DNA from: Paenibacillus thermotolerans
GTDB lineage: Bacteria > Bacillota > Bacilli > Paenibacillales > YIM-B00363
Direction: 5' to 3'
Assembly (NCBI RefSeq): GCF_028745515.1
Contig: NZ_JAQZSG010000020.1
Location: forward strand, 1-52,737
Length of the DNA stretch: 52,737 nt
The notes beneath the pieces are model-generated. The model saw only the letters and a list, made by a program, of their open reading frames with translations, made no database searches and was not told where the DNA came from. Numbering within the stretch: the first letter of the stretch is position 1; the number at the start of each line of letters is the position of its first letter. Positions 41,415 to 50,074 of the stretch are shown piece by piece. The position numbers and the translations under genes are program-made.

Positions 41415-42869
41415 ATGAAAAAGGCGGTTGCCGCATTACTATTCATCGCGCTCGTGCTTGCCTTCGGGACCGCCGGGAACTTCCCCGGAGCGACGTCCGC
41501 CGGCGCCGAGAAAGCCGCATTTGCCGATATCGAAGGACACTGGGCTGAAGCCGCTATTGAGTGGGGGGCGGGACAAGGGGTCGTGCAAGGATTTCCCGAC
41601 GGCACGTTCCGGCCGTCCGGACTTGTAACGGAGTCGCAATTTCTCGCCATGCTGTTCCGGGCTTTCCCGCAATCGGCCGTGTCCGGCTCCGGCGGTTCTT
41701 ATTGGTATTCGCCATATTATCAAGCGGCCGCGAAGCTAAATTGGCCGGTCGCCGCGGAGCGTGCAGGCAAGCATGTAACGCGCGGACAAGTCGCACAAAT
41801 CATCGCTGCCTCGCAAGGGGAGCTGCTGAACGTCTCGAGCGCCGTCGAACTGGTGCTCGGCGCAGGGCTCGCCCAAGGAAAAGGGGCGGAAGGCTTCGCG
41901 GCGAACGATACGTTGACGCGGGCGGAAGCGGTTCAGTTCGTGCGAAACGTCGTATCCTCCGGTCTGGAGCTTCATCCGGCGGAGCCGCGGAAGGCGGAGG
42001 ACGCATTCTTTTCCGTCGGGGGAGTGGCCATAGGCGATTCGGAAGCCGGGCTGATTCAAGCTTTTGGCGAACCGGACAGGAAGGACGCAAGCGAATACGG
42101 CTTTATATGGTACGTATATAACGCCGATTACCGGAATTTTTCCATGTTCGGCATTTCCGGAGGAACCGTCGTTGCAGCATACGCCAACGGCGGCAATTGG
42201 GTTATACATGGGGCGGAGAACGACTTGAATGCCGGACGCGGCGAAACGGATGCCCTGCGGGTGCTTGGAGAACCGCTGTCTTACGTGCTGAAAGGGAATA
42301 CGAGAATGATGCTGGGCGACGGCAACGAACGGGATACGTTTGTAGCGGAAGGCATGTACGTTACCGTATTTTACGATGTTCACCAAGCAAGGGCGATCTC
42401 AGGGGTTCAGGCGATTGACAGGGAAATGGAGCAGTCGCTCAAAAAGTTTTACGCACCGAACCCGTCCGCCGCGCTTCGCGAAAGCTATGAAAGGGAAATT
42501 GTCGATTTGGCCAACTCGGCGCGGGTAAAGAGGGGCTTGCAGCCGCTGCAGTGGGATGCGGCGGTTGCCGCTACCGCGCGGAAGCATAGCGCCGATATGG
42601 CCGAGAACGGATTTTTCGATCATATGAACCTTTCCGGACAAAGCCCGTTCGACCGCATGAAGGAAGACGGAATCCGGTACCGGTCCGCCGGGGAAAATAT
42701 TGCCGCCGGGCAAACGAGCGCCATCTTTGCCCATGAAGGATGGATGAATTCGGAAGGGCACCGGCGGAACGTGCTCGGCGATTATACCCGCCTCGGCGTC
42801 GGAGTGGCGTTCTCCGAGGCGGACGGAAAGCCGTATTACACGCAAAATTTTATTACTCCGCTCAAGTAA
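41415..42869 (+). CDS. Secreted SLH- and CAP-domain protein
   Basis: A 484-residue exported protein. A signal peptide (about 1-30) is followed by one clear S-layer-homology motif (FADIEGHWAEAAIEWGAGQG then GFPDGTFRP, about 36-68) and further degenerate SLH-like repeats to about 175. A CAP-associated domain follows (VGGVAIGDSEAGLIQAFGEP then ending near 320). The C-terminal CAP/SCP domain (about 355-484) has HSADMAENGFFDHMN and GWMNSEGHRRN. SLH motifs would hold it to secondary cell-wall polymer. The activity of bacterial CAP domains is mostly unknown. AAGGAGGAAA precedes the ATG. Confidence 0.85.
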   Translation: MKKAVAALLFIALVLAFGTAGNFPGATSAGAEKAAFADIEGHWAEAAIEWGAGQGVVQGFPDGTFRPSGLVTESQFLAMLFRAFPQSAVSGSGGSYWYSPYYQAAAKLNWPVAAERAGKHVTRGQVAQIIAASQGELLNVSSAVELVLGAGLAQGKGAEGFAANDTLTRAEAVQFVRNVVSSGLELHPAEPRKAEDAFFSVGGVAIGDSEAGLIQAFGEPDRKDASEYGFIWYVYNADYRNFSMFGISGGTVVAAYANGGNWVIHGAENDLNAGRGETDALRVLGEPLSYVLKGNTRMMLGDGNERDTFVAEGMYVTVFYDVHQARAISGVQAIDREMEQSLKKFYAPNPSAALRESYEREIVDLANSARVKRGLQPLQWDAAVAATARKHSADMAENGFFDHMNLSGQSPFDRMKEDGIRYRSAGENIAAGQTSAIFAHEGWMNSEGHRRNVLGDYTRLGVGVAFSEADGKPYYTQNFITPLK

Positions 42870-42882
42870 CATACTCGTTACG

Positions 42883-42921
42883 GCCGCAGCCGGGAGCTCC
42901 CGAGCCGCGGCTATTTTTTTT
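42883..42921 (+). terminator. Terminator of the SLH/CAP gene
   Basis: GCCGC pairs with GCGGC around an inner CGGGAG/CTCCCG palindrome, followed by eight or more T residues. Confidence 0.75.
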
Positions 42922-42948
42922 CATAACCGATATGAAAACGCATATACA
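42921..42948 (+). promoter_or_regulatory. Sigma-E-like promoter of dacB-spmA-spmB
   Basis: TCATAAC (42921-42927), a 13-bp spacer and CATATACA (42941-42948) resemble sigma-E elements. They lie 52 bp before dacB. B. subtilis dacB-spmA-spmB is a sigma-E operon. Confidence 0.5.
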
Positions 42949-43000
42949 TCATAGTAACCGGACAAACCCGCCGGAAACCTTTTTCTTATCGGAGGGCAAG

Positions 43001-44191
43001 ATGAACCAACTGTTGAAACTTCGTCCAATCACCTTCGTTCTCATGGCAGCAGCCCTATTAACCTGCATGCTGGCGCCTGCGCATCATCGGGCATTGGCTG
43101 CGCCTCCGCGCATCTCCACCCATGCGGAAGCTTCGTCTGTCATCGATGTGAAGTCGAACCGGATCATATTTCAAGAGAACGGCGACAAACGGATGCGGAT
43201 CGCTTCGCTCACGAAGGTCATGACCGCAATCGTTGCGATCGAAAACGGAACGCTGACCGATAAGGTGAAGGTGTCCCATAGAGCTTACGGCAAGGAAGGC
43301 TCGTCCATCTACCTCCATCTCGGAGAGGAGATGACGCTGCAAAACATGCTGTACGGTCTCATGCTGCGGTCCGGGAACGACGCGGCGACGGCGATCGCCG
43401 AGCATGTCGGCGGCTCGGTCGACGGGTTTGTGTATTTAATGAACGAGAAAGCCCGCATGCTGGGCATGAAAAATACTAGCTTTAAAAATCCGCACGGATT
43501 GGACGAGGAGGGGCACTACTCCTCCGCGAACGATATGGCGATTCTTACGGCTTATGCGCTGCGCAATCCGATCTTCCAGGAAATCGTCAAAACGAAAGTG
43601 AAAACCGCCCCGAACCCGAACGAGAAATGGGATTACAAATGGTCGAACAAAAACAAAATGTTATCGATGTACGATGGGGCGGACGGGGTCAAAACCGGTT
43701 ACACGAAGCTGGCTCATCGAACGCTGATCAGCTCCGCTACAAGGAACGGACAGCAATTTGCGGTCGTCACGTTGAACGACGGGGACGATTGGAACGATCA
43801 TAAAAAAATGCTGGACTACGCGTTTACACATTATCCGCTCGCGACAATCGTGCGGAAGGGGGAGACGGTGCAGGAGCCCGGGCTTGTCGCCGCCAGAACG
43901 TTCGAGTTCCCGCTGGCGGAAGGGGAGGCGGCGGAGCTTCGCAAAAAAATAGTGCTCTACGACGAAGGCTCGACAGATTATCGGTTGGGACAGCGGGGCA
44001 GGCTCGAGCTCTACCTGCGAGGGGAGCGCATCGTCTCTTTGCCTTTATTTGAAAGCGGGAGCAAGCGGCTGACGGTGCAGGAAAGGGCGACGTTCCGGCA
44101 CACGAAGTACGAGCAGCAGGAGCTTACGTTTCAGCAAATATTCAAGTCTTTGCTGAAAGGCGTGTTTACCGGCAAGACGGGGGAGGGGTAA
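43001..44191 (+). CDS. dacB: D-alanyl-D-alanine carboxypeptidase DacB
   Basis: This low-molecular-mass penicillin-binding protein trims spore-cortex stem peptides and so limits cross-linking. A signal peptide (1-33) is followed by the catalytic domain with Ser69 in IASLTK, SGN in MLRSGNDAA (about 124) and KTG in GVKTGYTKLA (about 227). The C-terminal beta domain ends in an amphipathic anchor (LTFQQIFKSLLKGVF). The 396 residues fit. The ATG at 43001 has GGAGGG upstream. The following spmA and spmB show that this is the sporulation enzyme DacB, distinct from DacF earlier in the window. Confidence 0.92.
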   Translation: MNQLLKLRPITFVLMAAALLTCMLAPAHHRALAAPPRISTHAEASSVIDVKSNRIIFQENGDKRMRIASLTKVMTAIVAIENGTLTDKVKVSHRAYGKEGSSIYLHLGEEMTLQNMLYGLMLRSGNDAATAIAEHVGGSVDGFVYLMNEKARMLGMKNTSFKNPHGLDEEGHYSSANDMAILTAYALRNPIFQEIVKTKVKTAPNPNEKWDYKWSNKNKMLSMYDGADGVKTGYTKLAHRTLISSATRNGQQFAVVTLNDGDDWNDHKKMLDYAFTHYPLATIVRKGETVQEPGLVAARTFEFPLAEGEAAELRKKIVLYDEGSTDYRLGQRGRLELYLRGERIVSLPLFESGSKRLTVQERATFRHTKYEQQELTFQQIFKSLLKGVFTGKTGEG

Positions 44192-44196
44192 CGTCC

Positions 44197-44796
44197 ATGG
44201 TCAATTGGATTTGGCTTCTGTTTATCGTCTCCGGCTTTATCGTGGCGATCGTGAACGGCAATGTGGAGACCGTAACGGCGGCGGCTTTCGACGGAGCGAA
44301 GACGGGCGTTGCCGTTTGCTTCGGACTCATCAGCGTGCTTGTTTTCTGGCTCGGCATCATGCGGATCGCAGAGGACGCCGGCTTGCTGCAGAAGCTTGCC
44401 AAGCTGCTTCACCCGGTTGTCCGCTATTTGTTTCCGTCCGTACCGAAGGATCATCCCGCATTCGGCTATATTTTGTCGAACATGAGCGCCAATTTGCTGG
44501 GGCTCGGCAACGCGGCGACGCCGGCGGGCATCAAAGCGATGCAGGAGCTGCAAAAGCTCAACCCCGAGAAAGATAAGGCGACGGCGGCGATGTGCACGCT
44601 GCTTGCGATTAATACGGCCAGCATTACGTTGATTCCGACGACGCTGATTGCCATTCGGATGAATTTCAATTCGGAAAATCCGACGGACATCGTCGGCCCG
44701 ACGCTGGCTGCGACGGCCATTGCGCTCGCCGCCGCCATTCTGCTGGACAAGTGGTATCAGCGCAAATCGCCTCCGCCCCCGCCGCCGCAGCAGTAA
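44197..44796 (+). CDS. spmA: Spore maturation protein SpmA
   Basis: A 199-residue membrane protein of the nucleoside-recognition (Gate) domain type, needed with SpmB for full spore-core dehydration. Four or five hydrophobic segments span the chain. NVETVTAAAFDGAKTGVAV lies near residue 28 and NMSANLLGLGNAATPAGIKA near residue 95, both typical. The tail has a Pro run followed by Gln. It starts 5 bp after dacB. Confidence 0.92.
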   Translation: MVNWIWLLFIVSGFIVAIVNGNVETVTAAAFDGAKTGVAVCFGLISVLVFWLGIMRIAEDAGLLQKLAKLLHPVVRYLFPSVPKDHPAFGYILSNMSANLLGLGNAATPAGIKAMQELQKLNPEKDKATAAMCTLLAINTASITLIPTTLIAIRMNFNSENPTDIVGPTLAATAIALAAAILLDKWYQRKSPPPPPPQQ

Positions 44797-44814
44797 AAAG
44801 GGAGTGAATCACAT

Positions 44815-45348
44815 TTGGCACAATGGATGAATACGATATCCGCATGGGCGATCCCCGTGCTGATTGTTTTTATACCGCTTTACGCCGCATATAAGAAGGT
44901 TCCCGTCTACGAATCGTTCACCGAAGGCGCGAAGGACGGCTTCGAAACGGCGATTCGCATCATTCCCCATCTGGTCGGCATGATGACCGCAATCTCCATA
45001 TTCCGGGCTTCCGGCGCGATGGACATGCTGATCAACCTCGTAAAGCCGCTCGTCGTGCCGCTGGGCATCCCGCCCGAGGTGCTGCCGCTAGGCATCCTCC
45101 GGCCGATTACCGGTGCGGGGTCGCTGGCTTACGCGACCGACCTGATCAAGCAGTACGGTCCGGATTCCTTCATCGCGCGAATCGCGGCGACCGTTCAAGG
45201 GAGCACGGATACGACGTTGTACGTCATTACCGTCTATTTCGGCGCGGTCGGAATTCGGAAGGCGGGATACGCGCTGCGTGTCGGCTTATTCTCGGATGCC
45301 GTCGGTTTTTTGGCGGCGGTTGCCGTTTGCTATTTGGCCTTTTCGTAA
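44815..45348 (+). CDS. spmB: Spore maturation protein SpmB
   Basis: The 177-residue partner of SpmA, also a Gate-domain membrane protein. Conserved parts are ESFTEGAKDGFETAIRIIPHL (about 40-60), PLGILRPITGAGSLAYATDL (about 92-111) and GSTDTTLYVITVYFG (about 135-149). The TTG start at 44815 lies after GGGAGTGA. SpmA and SpmB probably form one membrane complex; what they transport is unknown. Confidence 0.92.
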   Translation: MAQWMNTISAWAIPVLIVFIPLYAAYKKVPVYESFTEGAKDGFETAIRIIPHLVGMMTAISIFRASGAMDMLINLVKPLVVPLGIPPEVLPLGILRPITGAGSLAYATDLIKQYGPDSFIARIAATVQGSTDTTLYVITVYFGAVGIRKAGYALRVGLFSDAVGFLAAVAVCYLAFS

Positions 45349-45433
45349 ACCGTTCTTCCTTTCCGCCTCTTGAACCGATTATCGTAAAGTTTCATATACT
45401 GTAGCATTTATACGGACCGCGAGGTGAACCTGG

Positions 45434-45775
45434 TTGCAGTATACGGGCTTTACGATTCACCATTCCGCCTGCCCCTCCATCAACGGGAAGGGGTACGACT
45501 TTCTGATCACCCGCCGAGGCACCATTATTCCTTCCTCTGAACCGATGGATGCGAAGCAGCTTCATATATGTCTGGAAGGCGATTTCTCCGCGCCGTTCGA
45601 CCCGTTGTCTTCCGAAATCCGCGAGCAGCTATTCATTGCAACCAAATTGATATTGCGTCTGTGCGCCGCTTACGAATTGTCGTTCGAGCATATGCAGCCC
45701 CATACGCTGACATGTCCCGGACGTTACTTCCCGTGGGCCGAACTTGTGCTTTCCATGTCAGATGGTTATCATTAG
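45434..45775 (+). CDS. Short N-acetylmuramoyl-L-alanine amidase-like protein
   Basis: A 113-residue protein with PGRP / T7-lysozyme-type (amidase_2) features: an N-terminal TGFTIHHSACP (candidate zinc ligand His9 or His10), a central VxLE-like strand (HICLEGDF, about 44-51), and His86 followed eight residues later by Cys94 in LTCPGRYFPW, the other two ligands. It has no signal peptide and is shorter than the usual 140-160 residues, so it may be minimal or act inside the cell. The TTG start at 45434 follows GAGGTGA. It lies between spmB and rluB. Confidence 0.7.
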   Translation: MQYTGFTIHHSACPSINGKGYDFLITRRGTIIPSSEPMDAKQLHICLEGDFSAPFDPLSSEIREQLFIATKLILRLCAAYELSFEHMQPHTLTCPGRYFPWAELVLSMSDGYH

Positions 45776-45793
45776 CTTGAGGTGAACGTCTAC

Positions 45794-46525
45794 ATGGAAC
45801 GGCTGCAAAAGGTGCTCGCCGCGGCCGGGGTTGCATCCCGGCGCAAATGCGAAGAAATTATCGAGCAGGGCCGAGTGCTGGTCAACGGGAACCCCGTTAC
45901 GGAGCTCGGCTTTAAAGTGGATCCGACTGCTGATGAAATCACGGTCGACGGCAAAAAAATCGCTAAAGAAAAAAAGGTTTATTTGGCGTTTCACAAACCG
46001 AAGGGCGTAATTACGAGCGCGAAAGACCCCGAAGGACGCCAGACGGTCATGGATTATATGAAGGGCGTCAAGGAGCGTGTATATCCCGTAGGCCGGCTCG
46101 ACTATGAGACCGAGGGCTTGCTCATTTTGACGAATGACGGGGAGTTCGCCAACTTGATGACGCATCCGCGCCATCATGTGCCGAAGACGTATTTGGCGAC
46201 GACCAAGGGAATTCCGCACGGCTCGCTGCTGGACAAGCTGAGAGCGGGAGTCAAGCTGGATGACGGAATGACGGCTCCGGCGGAGGTGGAGTATGCGGAT
46301 ATCGATACCGACAAAAATTCGGCCGTGATCCGCATTACGATTTTTGAAGGAAGAAACCGGCAGGTGCGTCGCATGTTCGAGGCGATCCATACTCCTTTAA
46401 CGCGGCTGAAGCGCATTTCGATCGGCCCGGTTCAGCTCGCCGGTCTGCAAAGAGGAAAGGTTCGCCCCTTGACCAAGCAAGAAGTGGAAGAATTGCGGCA
46501 AAACGCCGACAAAGCTGACACATAA
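45794..46525 (+). CDS. rluB: 23S rRNA pseudouridine synthase RluB
   Basis: This enzyme makes pseudouridine in 23S rRNA (E. coli position 2605). An N-terminal S4 RNA-binding domain (MERLQKVLAAAGVASRRK, 1-60) is followed by the catalytic domain with the GRLDYETEGLLILTND motif, whose Asp is the nucleophile (about 100), and IFEGRNRQVRRMFEAI (about 176-191). The ATG at 45794, with TGAGGTG upstream, is preferred over the GTG at 45782. The 243 residues fit. rluB precedes resA in B. subtilis as well. Confidence 0.9.
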   Translation: MERLQKVLAAAGVASRRKCEEIIEQGRVLVNGNPVTELGFKVDPTADEITVDGKKIAKEKKVYLAFHKPKGVITSAKDPEGRQTVMDYMKGVKERVYPVGRLDYETEGLLILTNDGEFANLMTHPRHHVPKTYLATTKGIPHGSLLDKLRAGVKLDDGMTAPAEVEYADIDTDKNSAVIRITIFEGRNRQVRRMFEAIHTPLTRLKRISIGPVQLAGLQRGKVRPLTKQEVEELRQNADKADT

Positions 46526-46544
46526 AGTTCATAATCGGGCCTGA

Positions 46545-46581
46545 AGCTTGCTTTAGCTTGCTTTCTCTCTTTCGATATAAT
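46545..46581 (+). promoter_or_regulatory. Candidate resA promoter with duplicated decamer
   Basis: A perfect TATAAT (46576-46581) lies 9 bp before the start codon of resA. Around the -35 position a 10-bp sequence, AGCTTGCTTT, is directly repeated (46545-46554 and 46555-46564). The -35 itself is poor, which suggests an activator-dependent promoter. ResD is a natural candidate. Confidence 0.45.
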
Positions 46582-46590
46582 AGTTGATGG

Positions 46591-47130
46591 GTGAGGACCT
46601 TGGGTAAATACAAAAAACGGCTGCAAATCGCCATCTTTGCCGTAGTGCTGCTGATTGCGGGATATACGGTGGCGGGCGGAGCCTTTCAAGACGACAAGAA
46701 GCCGCCGGAAGCCGGCGATCGGGTTCCGTCATTCGCATTGGAAGATTTGAAAGGGGAACAGGTGAGCATCTCCGATTATCGCGGGAAAATCGCCGTGATC
46801 AATTTCTGGGGTACGTTCTGCCCGCCTTGCGTGGAAGAAACGCCGGCATTGCAGCGAATGTACGAGAAATATAAAGATGAGGGCGTAGCGATCATCGGAG
46901 TGAACCTGGGCGAAAAGCCGCTCGTCCGCGTCACGAATTTCGTCGACCGGTTTAACGTAACGTATCCGATCCTGCTCGATCCCGAGCTGGATATAAGGGA
47001 CCGCTTCGGAGTTCGCTCCTATCCTACGACGTTTTTCGTCGATGCTGACGGAACCGTACAAGAAATCAAGGTCGGCGGCATGACCGAGGGCTATATGGAG
47101 ATGGAAATTCGAAAGCTTCTCGGAAAATAA
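46591..47130 (+). CDS. resA: Thiol-disulfide oxidoreductase ResA
   Basis: This membrane-anchored, outward-facing thioredoxin-like protein reduces the heme-binding cysteines of apocytochrome c. A signal anchor (about 11-31) is followed by the thioredoxin fold with the redox site Cys77-Pro-Pro-Cys80 in WGTFCPPCVEE. The cis-Pro is in SYPTTFFVD (about 150). The glutamates that tune ResA reactivity are plausible nearby. The GTG at 46591 is used; a TTG at 46600 is possible but close to the ribosome-binding site. The 179 residues fit. It is the first gene of resABCDE. Confidence 0.9.
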   Translation: MRTLGKYKKRLQIAIFAVVLLIAGYTVAGGAFQDDKKPPEAGDRVPSFALEDLKGEQVSISDYRGKIAVINFWGTFCPPCVEETPALQRMYEKYKDEGVAIIGVNLGEKPLVRVTNFVDRFNVTYPILLDPELDIRDRFGVRSYPTTFFVDADGTVQEIKVGGMTEGYMEMEIRKLLGK

Positions 47131-47176
47131 GATCGGACGGGAAAGCACCTGCAACAGCATGAAAGGGGGATGATGC

Positions 47177-48757
47177 GTGAACGAAGCCGATAAAAAATTC
47201 GATATGAGATACGACAATGCGCCGATCCGGTCGCAGAAAGCCGATAAAGATCGGCTGGACCGCGTATGGAGCTTCTTCGCTTCGGCCAAAGTCGGCGTAT
47301 GGCTCATTGTGCTTACGCTTCTCGGCGCGCTCATCGGCTCGATCTTTCCCCAAACGAGCTCGTTCGTCAGACCGCCCGGACTGGATTATTATGCGCAGAC
47401 GTACGGAACGGCCGGCGAGTGGTACTATAAGCTTGGCTTAGCCGGCACCTATACGTCGTGGTGGTTCAAGCTTTTGGTCATTATGCTGGGGACGTCCATC
47501 GTGATCGCCTCCATAGACCGGGGGGTTCCGCTGTATAAGGCGTTAAAGAAGCAAAAGGCGAACCGCACCCTCGATTTTTTGCGCCGGCAAAAAATATCGC
47601 TTGAAGTTCCGGTTCCTTCCGGGCATGCGGACGGACTCGCCGATCGGCTCGAGCTTCAATTAAAGAAACAAAGGTTTCGCATCCTGCGGGAGGGCAACGC
47701 CGTCCTGGGCGAAAAAAACCGTTGGAGCCGTTGGGGGCCGTACGTGAACCATGTCGGTCTCATTATTTTTTTGCTGGTCGTGCTGATTCGCTCCTTCCAC
47801 GGGTTTACGCTGGAGCAATACGTATCCGTGCTGGAGGGCGAAGCGGAGCCGATCGGCGGCACGAATTATTATGTGAAGAACGAGAAGTTTACGGCTGAGT
47901 TTTATAAGCCGGAGGAGCTGCAAGGCGAGTTCCGCAAAGAGCAGAAAGTCGTACCGAAGCTGTACGAAACGAAAGCGGTTTTGTACGAATGTACCGACAG
48001 GTGCGGAACGAGCGATCCCGTTCTCAAGGAAGTCGCGAAGGGCAATATTTTGGTCAATAAGCCGCTGCAATACAGAGGGCTGTCCGTTTACCAATTCGGC
48101 TACGATTTCACGCCGCAGGTTCGGAGCGTCCGCGTGCAGCTGAAGGATGCCGAGAGCGGGGAATCGTACGGGCAGTTTACGCTGCGAACGCGCGACCCGG
48201 AGCTATCCTACCAAGCGGGCCCGTATAAGCTTCGGCTCCATAATTACTACCCCGAATTCGCCATCGGCAAGGACGGGGAGCCCACTACGCTGTCGGCGGA
48301 GACGCCGAACGCGCCGGCCTTCGTATTTCAAATTACGGGGCCGGGCTTGCCCGAAGAAGGCTCGACCTATTTGTACTTCCCTCGCGAGATTGACAAGGAA
48401 CGGTTCCGGCAGGACGAGCTCAATAAGGCGGTCGGGATCGGGGACAAGCTTGTTATTGAAGCCGGCGGGATGGAAGATGTGGAAATCGCCCAGTTTACAA
48501 GCGTGTTGAGCGCTCGTTCGGACCGGACCGTGCCTTACCTGTTGTTCGGAGGCATCGTGTGCATGATCGGGCTAGTTATGGGCTTTTATTGGCAGCATCG
48601 AAGAATATGGCTCCGAATCGAAGACGGCCGGGTCGTTGTCGCGGCTCACGCCAACAAAAACTGGCACGCCATGCGCCGTGAGACGGAGCGCTTGCTGGAA
48701 GCCGCCGGACTTGACGCATCCGGTGTCCGCACAAAGACAGACGAGACAAAATCATGA
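47177..48757 (+). CDS. resB: Cytochrome c biogenesis protein ResB
   Basis: This membrane protein of the system II heme-delivery complex works with ResC to carry heme outside and attach it to cytochrome c. The 526 residues have three N-terminal membrane helices (about 37-57, 97-117 and 193-213), a large outside domain (about 220-455) and a last helix (about 457-477) followed by a cytosolic tail. NHVGLIIFLLVVLIRS marks the third helix. The GTG start at 47177 has AAAGGGGGA upstream. It lies 46 bp after resA. Confidence 0.9.
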   Translation: MNEADKKFDMRYDNAPIRSQKADKDRLDRVWSFFASAKVGVWLIVLTLLGALIGSIFPQTSSFVRPPGLDYYAQTYGTAGEWYYKLGLAGTYTSWWFKLLVIMLGTSIVIASIDRGVPLYKALKKQKANRTLDFLRRQKISLEVPVPSGHADGLADRLELQLKKQRFRILREGNAVLGEKNRWSRWGPYVNHVGLIIFLLVVLIRSFHGFTLEQYVSVLEGEAEPIGGTNYYVKNEKFTAEFYKPEELQGEFRKEQKVVPKLYETKAVLYECTDRCGTSDPVLKEVAKGNILVNKPLQYRGLSVYQFGYDFTPQVRSVRVQLKDAESGESYGQFTLRTRDPELSYQAGPYKLRLHNYYPEFAIGKDGEPTTLSAETPNAPAFVFQITGPGLPEEGSTYLYFPREIDKERFRQDELNKAVGIGDKLVIEAGGMEDVEIAQFTSVLSARSDRTVPYLLFGGIVCMIGLVMGFYWQHRRIWLRIEDGRVVVAAHANKNWHAMRRETERLLEAAGLDASGVRTKTDETKS

Positions 48758-48779
48758 GTAAGAATGAGGTGGGTCGCGC

Positions 48780-50042
48780 TTGACGATTTTCGATGTCAGC
48801 AATACAGCGCTTGTTGTTGCGCTGTTTTTGTATATTATCGCGTTTGTGATGTACGTCCTCAGCATTACCGGCAGACAATGGGGCAACAACGACCCTGCGC
48901 AGCATACCAAGAAATGGGGAAGCATCGGCTTCGGGACGACGTTGGCCGGTCTGGCTCTTCATCTGATTTATTTCGTGACCCGCTGGGTCGGGATCGGGCA
49001 TATCCCGGTCAGCAATTTGTTTGAATTTATTACGTTCCTGTCCATGATGACGGTCGTGGCGACGGCTATTTTTTATTTGATTTATAAAGGGCCGCTAATC
49101 GGCGCGTTCGCAACGCCGATCTCGTTCATTCTGCTTGCGTACGCGATGGTGTTTCCGTGGGAGGCGCAGCCGCTGATCCCGTCTCTGAATCACTACTGGC
49201 TGTACATCCACGTAACGACGGCTGCGTCCGGTGAAGCGTTCTTTGCCGTTGCCTTCGCAGCAGGCTTGATGTATTTGCTTCGGGTCGTCGATTTTTCCTC
49301 GGAGGATAAGCAGCTGAAAAGGCAGCGCCGGTGGGTGGAGTTTACGCTGTTTTCCGTCTTGATCGTCATCGGTTTTGTCGTCGCCGTCTTTATGTTCCGC
49401 GGAATCGGCTACGAAGCCTCCTTTACGGGAGAACAGCTGGAGAAGGATAGCAAAGGCACGGAGCAGATGGTAAAGACGACGGTGGAATATACGCTGCCGC
49501 CGATCGCTTCCCCGACCGGCATGGAGCTCGTTAAGATGGGTCCGTTCCTGGGGCAAACGCAGCCGCTGTTTGAGACTCCGTCTTGGTTCAAAGGAGTTAA
49601 TGCAGGCAGGAAGCTCAATACGGTGATATGGTCCGTCATTTTCGGCATCATCTTATACGGCATTCTTCGATTGGCGCTGCGCAAGCCGCTGGGCGCCGCG
49701 ATCAGTCCGGTTCTGAAAGATATCGATCCGGACGACTTGGATGAAATCAGCTACCGGGCGGTTGCGATCGGCTTTCCGATCTTTACGCTGGGCGCGCTCA
49801 TCTTCGCGATGATTTGGGCCCACATTGCATGGAACCGGTTTTGGGCGTGGGATCCGAAGGAGGTTTGGGCGCTTATTACGTGGCTGTTCTACAGCGCTTA
49901 TCTCCACTTGCGTCTCGGGCGCGGCTGGATCGGGCGCAGGTCGGCGTGGCTTGCCGTGCTAGGCTTTGTCGTCGTCATGTTTACCTTAATCGGCGTTAAT
50001 CTGATTATTGCCGGTCTTCACTCTTACGCCGGCGTATCGTAA
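48780..50042 (+). CDS. resC: Cytochrome c biogenesis protein ResC (CcsA family)
   Basis: This heme-handling membrane protein is the partner of ResB. The 420 residues have eight or more hydrophobic segments. The heme-binding tryptophan-rich WWD segment is clear: WAHIAWNRFWAWDPKEVWAL (about 347-366). Conserved histidines flank it. The TTG start at 48780 follows GAGGTGGG; the gene begins 22 bp after resB. It is longer than the B. subtilis ResC I recall (about 390). Confidence 0.9.
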   Translation: MTIFDVSNTALVVALFLYIIAFVMYVLSITGRQWGNNDPAQHTKKWGSIGFGTTLAGLALHLIYFVTRWVGIGHIPVSNLFEFITFLSMMTVVATAIFYLIYKGPLIGAFATPISFILLAYAMVFPWEAQPLIPSLNHYWLYIHVTTAASGEAFFAVAFAAGLMYLLRVVDFSSEDKQLKRQRRWVEFTLFSVLIVIGFVVAVFMFRGIGYEASFTGEQLEKDSKGTEQMVKTTVEYTLPPIASPTGMELVKMGPFLGQTQPLFETPSWFKGVNAGRKLNTVIWSVIFGIILYGILRLALRKPLGAAISPVLKDIDPDDLDEISYRAVAIGFPIFTLGALIFAMIWAHIAWNRFWAWDPKEVWALITWLFYSAYLHLRLGRGWIGRRSAWLAVLGFVVVMFTLIGVNLIIAGLHSYAGVS

Positions 50043-50074
50043 AACGGGGCATTCCGGAATGGAGGAGAAAGTTC

